Of a stretch of DNA of 64,000 nt, positions 58,801 to 64,000 are shown one piece after another. Under the pieces are notes generated by a model. That model was given only the letters and a program-made list of their open reading frames with translations. It was not told the DNA's origin and made no database searches. Both the position numbers and the translations under genes were made by a program. This DNA comes from Alteromonas mediterranea DE (GTDB lineage: Bacteria > Pseudomonadota > Gammaproteobacteria > Enterobacterales > Alteromonadaceae): NCBI RefSeq assembly GCF_000020585.3, contig NC_011138.3, positions 391,001 to 455,000 of the forward strand, in the 5' to 3' direction. Every line of letters starts with the position of its first letter. Positions within the stretch are counted from its first letter, which is position 1.

Positions 58801-59722
58801 CATTACCCGCAGAAAATTACTTCAAAGTATGGCTATGACAGGGGCAGGCATTGCCGGAACAGGATTAGCAGCAGCTGGTTTAGCCACTGCTATGCCTGCT
58901 ATAGCGAGTACAAACGGCACGAAAGGTAGCAACACCATGAATACGCCGCTTAAAGGAAATGTAAATCATTCGGTAAGCCGATGGACCTACGGCGATTTAA
59001 GCATTGAAGAGTTGTGCCAAACCGTTAAGCAATTAGGATTTGGAGCCATTGACTTGGTAGGTCCTGAAGATTGGCCTGTGCTAAAGCAGTACGGCATCGA
59101 CTCTTCTATGTGTAACGGCGCCGAGATAAGTCTTGAAGACGGCTTCATTCACAGTGAGCTCCATGACGAACTAGAAGCGCGTTATATAAAGCACATCGAC
59201 TTGGTCGCTGATGCAGGTTATACAAACCTTATCTGCTTTAGCGGCAATGCCCGAGGCATGTCACGAGAAGACGGACTGGAAAATGCGGTTAAAGGGTTAA
59301 AACGCATTTTACCTCATGCTGAAAAACGCAACGTAGTGATTTTCATGGAGCTGTTTAACAGTAAAGTCGACCACCCTGATTACATGGCCGACAATTCTGC
59401 ATGGGGAATAGAGCTGTGCAAACGCCTAGGCTCTAAGCACTTCTCACTACTTTACGATATCTACCACATGCAAATTAATGAGGGGGATATCATCCGAACT
59501 ATTCGAGATAACTATCAGTACTTTGGTCATTACCATACGGCCGGCGTACCTGGGCGTCACGAAATAGATGCTTCTCAAGAACTCAATTATGAAGCAATAG
59601 CTAAAGCCATTGTCGAGACCGGATTTAAAGGCTACTTAGCACAAGAGTTTATACCCACACCGAAAACCAAAGCCAACAGAATAGCGTCGCTACAACAAGC
59701 GATCCATATCTGTGATGTGTAA
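58793..59722 (+). CDS. Exported TIM-barrel isomerase (hydroxypyruvate isomerase-like)
   Basis: 309 residues. Twin-arginine-like leader (TRRKLLQSMAMTGAGIAG) up to about A38. Barrel motifs: GFGAIDLVGPEDW, GYTNLICFSGNARG, VIFMELFNSKVDHPDY, HFSLLYDIYHMQINEGD, HYHTAGVPGRHE and QEFIPT with the Glu/Asp/His/Glu metal set of Hyi-type isomerases. Export suggests a periplasmic step. Coupled to the MFS gene. Confidence 0.86.
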   Translation: MHNITRRKLLQSMAMTGAGIAGTGLAAAGLATAMPAIASTNGTKGSNTMNTPLKGNVNHSVSRWTYGDLSIEELCQTVKQLGFGAIDLVGPEDWPVLKQYGIDSSMCNGAEISLEDGFIHSELHDELEARYIKHIDLVADAGYTNLICFSGNARGMSREDGLENAVKGLKRILPHAEKRNVVIFMELFNSKVDHPDYMADNSAWGIELCKRLGSKHFSLLYDIYHMQINEGDIIRTIRDNYQYFGHYHTAGVPGRHEIDASQELNYEAIAKAIVETGFKGYLAQEFIPTPKTKANRIASLQQAIHICDV

Positions 59723-59766
59723 CGTGCGAACAGGCACAGCGACGAATTAAGTTTTAAGGACGTGTT

Positions 59767-61452
59767 ATGGCGAGTAACGAATATGATGCAATAGTTATTG
59801 GATCTGGTATCAGTGGCGGTTGGGCTGCTAAGGAGCTAACTGAAAAGGGCCTAAAAGTGCTAATGTTAGAACGTGGCCAAAATATCGAGCATATTAAAGA
59901 TTATAAAAATGCGCATAAAGAGGATTGGGATTTTCCTCACCGAGATCTGCCTACTCAGGCTATGAAAGTTGACTACCCTGTGCTTAAGCGTGATTACCCG
60001 CTAAATGAAAAAACGTACGGCATGTGGGCAAATGAAAAAGAAAATCCTTATACCGAAGACAAGCGCTTCGACTGGTACAGAGGCTACCACGTGGGTGGGC
60101 GCTCACTGTTGTGGGGGCGTCAAAGCTACCGTTTGAACAAAGAAGATTTCGAAGCCAATGCTAAAGAAGGCATTGCAGTCGACTGGCCTATTCGCTACGA
60201 CGATTTGGCGCCATGGTATGACTACGTAGAAAAATTCGCGGGTATCAGTGGTAATCGCGATGGCTTAGATGTATTGCCTGATGGTGTATACCAGCCACCA
60301 ATGCCAATGAACATTGTAGAGGAAAGTGTCGCGGCGCGGGTGAAAAAGGCCTATGAAGGCGCGCGGCACATGGTGCATGGCCGCACTTCAAACATGACAC
60401 AAAGCAAGCCCGAAGAAGGGCGTGTTCATTGCCAATACCGCAATAAGTGCTGGTTGGGTTGTCCTTTCGGTGGCTACTTCAGTACACAAGCATCTACGCT
60501 TCCAGCTGCGGTTAAAACAGGTAACTTAACCCTTCGACCTTTTTCGATAGTCAAAGAGATCTTGTTCGACAAAGACAAGAAACGCGCGACTGGCGTTGAA
60601 ATTATCGATGCTGAAACCAACGAGACCTATGTATTTAAAAGCAAGATCATCTTTGTAAATGCGTCAGCACTTAACTCGGCGTGGGTACTGATGAATTCCG
60701 CCACAGACGTATGGGACGGTGGCTTAGGAAGCAGCAGCGGCGAGTTGGGTCACAACGTTATGGATCACCACTTTAGAGTCGGAGCTTCAGCTGAAGTTGA
60801 AGGTTTTGACGACAAATATACCTACGGTCGCAGACCGAGTGGCTTCTATGTGCCAAGGTTTAGAAACTGGGGAAGTGATAAACGAGATTACTTGCGAGGA
60901 TTTGGTTATCAAGGCGGCGCAAGCCGTTCAGGTTGGCGCAAAGACATAGCTGAGCTTGGTATAGGTGCTGGACTTAAAGACGCATTAACAGAGCCAGGTC
61001 CTTGGACAATAGGCATGACAGCCTTCGGAGAAATTCTTCCGTATCACGAAAACAAAGTGTACTTGAATAAAAAAGTCACCGACAAATGGGGCTTACCAGT
61101 ACTCGCAATGGATGTAGAGATTAAAGAAAACGAGCTTAAGATGCGTAAGGACATGCAGCAAGACGCTATTGAGATGTTTGAAGCGGCTGGCCTTAAAAAT
61201 GTTCAAGGCTGGGATGCAGACTACGCACCGGGTATGGGCATTCATGAAATGGGTACGGCGCGTATGGGGAGAGATTCTAAAAGCTCTGTGCTCAACGCGC
61301 ATAACCAAGTATGGGATGCACCAAACGTATTCGTGACCGATGGTGCAGCAATGACATCGGCCAGCTGTGTTAACCCTTCACTGACCTATATGGCATTAAC
61401 GGCAAGAGCCGCAGACTTTGCCGTAGAAGAGTTAAAGCGAGGAAATCTATAA
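59767..61452 (+). CDS. GMC-family oxidoreductase (FAD-dependent sugar dehydrogenase)
   Basis: 561 residues. N-terminal FAD site AIVIGSGISGGWAAKELTEKG, YHVGGRSLLWGRQSYRL, HCQYRNKCWLGCPFGGYFS, and a C-terminal active site GIHEMGTARMG ... SCVNPSLTYMALTARAA. No cleavable signal is visible; it may be exported by Tat together with its partner. With the subunit-3-like protein next to it this matches glucoside-3-dehydrogenase/gluconate-2-dehydrogenase type complexes, which oxidise the C3 (or C2) hydroxyl and pass electrons to cytochrome c. AAGGACG precedes the ATG. Confidence 0.9.
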   Translation: MASNEYDAIVIGSGISGGWAAKELTEKGLKVLMLERGQNIEHIKDYKNAHKEDWDFPHRDLPTQAMKVDYPVLKRDYPLNEKTYGMWANEKENPYTEDKRFDWYRGYHVGGRSLLWGRQSYRLNKEDFEANAKEGIAVDWPIRYDDLAPWYDYVEKFAGISGNRDGLDVLPDGVYQPPMPMNIVEESVAARVKKAYEGARHMVHGRTSNMTQSKPEEGRVHCQYRNKCWLGCPFGGYFSTQASTLPAAVKTGNLTLRPFSIVKEILFDKDKKRATGVEIIDAETNETYVFKSKIIFVNASALNSAWVLMNSATDVWDGGLGSSSGELGHNVMDHHFRVGASAEVEGFDDKYTYGRRPSGFYVPRFRNWGSDKRDYLRGFGYQGGASRSGWRKDIAELGIGAGLKDALTEPGPWTIGMTAFGEILPYHENKVYLNKKVTDKWGLPVLAMDVEIKENELKMRKDMQQDAIEMFEAAGLKNVQGWDADYAPGMGIHEMGTARMGRDSKSSVLNAHNQVWDAPNVFVTDGAAMTSASCVNPSLTYMALTARAADFAVEELKRGNL

Positions 61453-62069
61453 TGGAACGCAGAGAACTACTTAAACTCATAGCAACTGCTACAGGCACAG
61501 CATTGTTCGCAGGTAATGTACTTGCCTACACAGATGTGCCCGCTGTACCGCTTAGCGACACATTATTTAATGAAAAAGATGTGGCCTTGATGAATGAAAT
61601 GGGTGAGGTGATCATTCCTCAAACTGACACGCCTGGAGCAAAAGCGGCCAACGTTGGCGCGACAATGGCTGTGTTGATAACCGATTGCTACACACCTTTA
61701 CTTCAAAAGACCTTTCTTGATGGCATTAAGAAAATATCTTCGTTAAGTCAAAGTCGTTTCAACAAGCAATTTGTTCAGCTTACCAAGCAAGAACGAGAGG
61801 CTTTATTTAACGACCTGGATGTAGAAGCGAAAGCGGCGAACCTTGCTAACGGTGTTTATCAAGGTGTTGAAACAGGAAAGCCAAGTCAGTGGGAGCCAGG
61901 CACCGATGAGCCAACCCCTCACTACTTTACGTTATTAAAACAGCTCACACTTTATTGCTTTTTCACGTCTCAAGTTGGCGCGACTAAAGTGCTTCGATAT
62001 GTGGCTATTCCTGGACGTTACGACGGTGCATTCCCTTATAAAAAGGGCGACAAAGCGTGGGCAACCTAA
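61452..62069 (+). CDS. Gluconate 2-dehydrogenase subunit 3-like protein
   Basis: 205 residues. Twin-arginine-type leader (ERRELLKLIATATGTALFAGNVLA), then the subunit-3 fold: MNEMGEVIIPQTDTPGAKAANVG and FFTSQVGATKVLRYVAIPGRYDG near the C-terminus. It shares one base with the GMC stop codon (TAATG), so the two are translated together. It likely carries the GMC subunit through the Tat system and stabilises it. Confidence 0.9.
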   Translation: MERRELLKLIATATGTALFAGNVLAYTDVPAVPLSDTLFNEKDVALMNEMGEVIIPQTDTPGAKAANVGATMAVLITDCYTPLLQKTFLDGIKKISSLSQSRFNKQFVQLTKQEREALFNDLDVEAKAANLANGVYQGVETGKPSQWEPGTDEPTPHYFTLLKQLTLYCFFTSQVGATKVLRYVAIPGRYDGAFPYKKGDKAWAT

Positions 62070-62134
62070 ACCTGCGCTATCGAGCAGCCAAACACAACAC
62101 AGTTATACAACGGATAAAACAAGGTACTGACACT

Positions 62135-62902
62135 ATGAATAAAACACTCGTCGCTTCAACTGTGGCTTTGCTTATGCCACTTTCTGCATGCGCAACGACA
62201 GATGCAGATACTGAAAAAAGCGAATCGCGTTTAACCCGAGAACAACAGGCCGCTAAAACGGAAGTTTGGGAACCTGTTCCTGAAGTGGTTTCTTTTGATA
62301 AGGTAGGCGTGCCCTCTGATGCCATCTCTTTAATTGGTGATGACTTATCTAACTGGACTTCAGTAAAAGAAGGTGATGCTAAGTGGACGCTTCAAGATGG
62401 TGTACTTACCGTAAAACCGGGAACAGGCGATATCAAAACGAAAGCAGAGTTCTGTGATGTTCAGTTGCACGTAGAGTGGAAAGCGCCACAGCCAGAAGCA
62501 GGTATGGAAGGACAACAGCGCAATAACAGTGGTATCTTCCTGCAGCAGCGATATGAAATTCAGGTCTTGGACTCATATCAGAACAAGACCTATCCCAATG
62601 GACAAGCGGCAAGTGTTTATAAACAAACCATTCCTTTAGTTAACGCTATGAAGGCGCCTGGCGAATGGCAAACTTACGACATCATATATAAAGCGCCTAC
62701 CTTTAACGGTGAAGCGCTAGCAACGAAAGGTTATGTTACGGTAATACATAACGGCGTAGTGGTTCAGAACCATACTGAAATTCAAGGGACAACAGAATGG
62801 ATCGGTGCACCTAAGTACAAAGCTCACGGATGCGCGCCGCTTCAATTACAAGATCACGGCAACTTAGTAAGCTTTAAGAACATGTGGGTAAGACCACTTT
62901 AA
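62135..62902 (+). CDS. DUF1080 lipoprotein (3-keto-disaccharide hydrolase family)
   Basis: 255 residues from ATG 62135 (AAGGTA upstream). Lipoprotein signal with lipobox LMPLSAC (Cys about 20). Concanavalin-like DUF1080 fold: SLIGDDLSNWTSVKEGDAKWTLQDGVLTV, HVEWKAP, NNSGIFLQQRYEIQVLDSY, YDIIYKAP and the final PLQLQDHGNLVSFKNMWVRPL. This family cleaves 3-keto-glycosides. Set in an operon with a C3-type dehydrogenase, it would split the oxidised sugar in the periplasm. Confidence 0.9.
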   Translation: MNKTLVASTVALLMPLSACATTDADTEKSESRLTREQQAAKTEVWEPVPEVVSFDKVGVPSDAISLIGDDLSNWTSVKEGDAKWTLQDGVLTVKPGTGDIKTKAEFCDVQLHVEWKAPQPEAGMEGQQRNNSGIFLQQRYEIQVLDSYQNKTYPNGQAASVYKQTIPLVNAMKAPGEWQTYDIIYKAPTFNGEALATKGYVTVIHNGVVVQNHTEIQGTTEWIGAPKYKAHGCAPLQLQDHGNLVSFKNMWVRPL

Positions 62903-64000
62903 AAAGCAAGCCGATAGATATCTTCAATCTCTTCAATGCTCAGTTGCTTGGGATTATTACGAAGAAGGCGAGTTACTTTACTCGCCTCTTCCGCTAACTC
63001 ACCTACACAAGAAGACGAAATATTAAAAGGGGTGAGTGAAGCGGGTATATCGACATCCCTGCAGAGTTTTTCGATAGCAATTAACAACAGTTTAATTGCC
63101 TCATCTTTTGAATGGTGACGTTCACATACCTTCAGAAGCTTAGCTACACAATAAAGCTTGTCTTGGCAAAACGGTGCATTTACTTTCAATACATGAGGAA
63201 GCATAACCGCGTTACTCATTCCATGTGATAAATGAAATCGCCCACCTAAAGGGTAAGCCAGAGCATGCACTGCTCCAACGCCGGCGTTTCCAAAAGCAAG
63301 GCCGGCCATTAAACTGCCGGTGGCCATATCTTCGCGAGCAGCCAGATTTTCTCCATTATTATAAGCATGCACCAAAGAATTAAAGATCAGCTTTAATGCT
63401 TTTTCGGCAAGAGCATCAGTAATAGGGCTAGCATTAACACTTATATAGGCTTCAAGCGCGTGAACGAATGCGTCTATTCCGCTTGCGGCCGTTATAGACG
63501 GTGGGCAAGTTTTTGTCATCTCAGGCGCAACAATAGCAACATCGGGTAATAGGCAGTGACTAACAATGCCTTTCTTCATTTGTGCTTTAGGGTCAGACAA
63601 TATAGCAATATTGGTGACTTCCGAGCCTGTCCCTGCGGTGGTGGGAATAACAATAAGAGGAAGACGCCTTTCTGAAAGCGTATTTTCACCAAAGAGTTTG
63701 CTAATAGACCCGCTATGATCATAGGTAGCTGCTAGTACTTTTGCGCTATCAATAGCACTACCGCCACCAAGGGCGATAATGCCATCTACCTTATTCTCGC
63801 GAAGGTCGTTTAATTTGGCTTCTATGATATTTACAGCAGGCTCGGGTGGAATATCATCGATAATGTGCAAGGGGGGATAGGGAAGTAAAGCGAGTACTTG
63901 CTCAAGAAGACCAGATGACGAAACACCTTTATCAGTTACGACGGCACAATCTTTTATACCTAATCGCGTCATTTCATCTGCAAGGGCTTTTATCGCGCCA
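62899..64000 (-). CDS. Iron-containing alcohol dehydrogenase, 5' end outside window
   Basis: The frame is still open at base 64000, so the ATG at 63972 is internal and the true N-terminus lies to the right. Family motifs: GGGSAIDSAKVLA (nucleotide site), PTTAGTGSEVTNIAI, GIDAFVHALEAYIS (metal ligands Asp/His), HGMSNAVMLPHVL and the second His. It reduces an aldehyde or oxidises an alcohol with NAD(P). Convergent with the DUF1080 gene, overlapping by 4 bases; may belong to the same sugar pathway or be independent. Confidence 0.88.
   Translation of the reverse strand, partial: GAIKALADEMTRLGIKDCAVVTDKGVSSSGLLEQVLALLPYPPLHIIDDIPPEPAVNIIEAKLNDLRENKVDGIIALGGGSAIDSAKVLAATYDHSGSISKLFGENTLSERRLPLIVIPTTAGTGSEVTNIAILSDPKAQMKKGIVSHCLLPDVAIVAPEMTKTCPPSITAASGIDAFVHALEAYISVNASPITDALAEKALKLIFNSLVHAYNNGENLAAREDMATGSLMAGLAFGNAGVGAVHALAYPLGGRFHLSHGMSNAVMLPHVLKVNAPFCQDKLYCVAKLLKVCERHHSKDEAIKLLLIAIEKLCRDVDIPASLTPFNISSSCVGELAEEASKVTRLLRNNPKQLSIEEIEDIYRLAF

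Overview
The window looks like a chromosomal segment of a marine gammaproteobacterium of the Alteromonas type. This is inferred from gene content and protein style (an Alteromonadales chemotaxis cluster, DUF3392, LacI-controlled GMC oxidoreductase sugar genes, a hybrid two-component regulator), not from a database search. It has two halves. Bases 1 to about 34,970 form an accessory island for metals and envelope stress. Bases about 35,300 to 64,000 look like ordinary chromosome, interrupted by one group II intron.

Island, left to right. First comes a heavy-metal RND efflux system (3' part of a czcB-like adaptor, full czcA-like pump) with a CDF zinc/cadmium-type exporter, then a small DUF3955-like protein. 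Next is a minus-strand lipid A modification block: GT2 glycosyltransferase, VTT-domain membrane protein, ArnT-like transferase, eptA and dgkA. A two-component system lies beyond it, and a decayed lipin-like HAD phosphatase lies between. An IS66-family element (6879-8406, 8-bp target duplication, 29-bp inverted ends) sits inside eptA at the catalytic threonine codon. Removing it and one target copy restores a 535-codon reading frame. Two promoters, ahead of the GT2 gene and ahead of eptA, share a PmrA-box-like direct repeat with identical spacing to a TAAC-type -10.

The copper section (16.5-33.9 kb) has three blocks: (1) a small Cys-rich secreted protein, a DUF411 protein, CopC, CopD, two NTF2-like proteins (one frameshifted), a formyltransferase-fold protein and a second Cys/His-rich secreted protein; (2) a MerR regulator, Cu(I) P1B-ATPase, cupredoxin, DUF2933, ICMT-like methyltransferase, Met/His-rich periplasmic protein, an HMA-like protein without CxxC, a frameshifted DUF5676-like protein and a 51-residue ORF; (3) on the minus strand, a third Cys/His-rich secreted protein, the CopA multicopper oxidase and CopB, plus an APC permease, a glutaredoxin-MauE fusion, DUF305 and a divergent K+-channel-like protein. 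The three Cys-rich proteins share a C-terminal F[R/H]PPI tail. A 3' integrase fragment (34,561-34,971) marks the probable island edge.

Chromosomal part. A chemotaxis cluster (MCP-like protein, CheY, CheA, CheW', CheD, CheB) appears to carry an internal deletion that fuses the start of cheW to cheD and removes any cheR between them. A small secreted protein gene ends in a strong terminator, and directly behind it lies a group II intron whose maturase is frameshifted. Then follow a HAD dehalogenase, a TPR protein with a degenerate GGDEF domain, an EamA transporter, a HAD-IA hydrolase, a 51-residue minus-strand ORF divergent from a 1280-residue hybrid two-component regulator, and DUF3392. The last 11 kb is a LacI-controlled sugar locus: three TIM-barrel isomerase/epimerase-like proteins, a Gfo/Idh/MocA oxidoreductase, a nucleoside-symporter-like MFS carrier, a GMC oxidoreductase with its gluconate-2-dehydrogenase-subunit-3-like partner, a DUF1080 (3-keto-disaccharide hydrolase) lipoprotein and an Fe-alcohol dehydrogenase cut by the window edge. 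Together these suggest glycoside cleavage through 3-keto sugars. No rRNA, tRNA or CRISPR array was seen.
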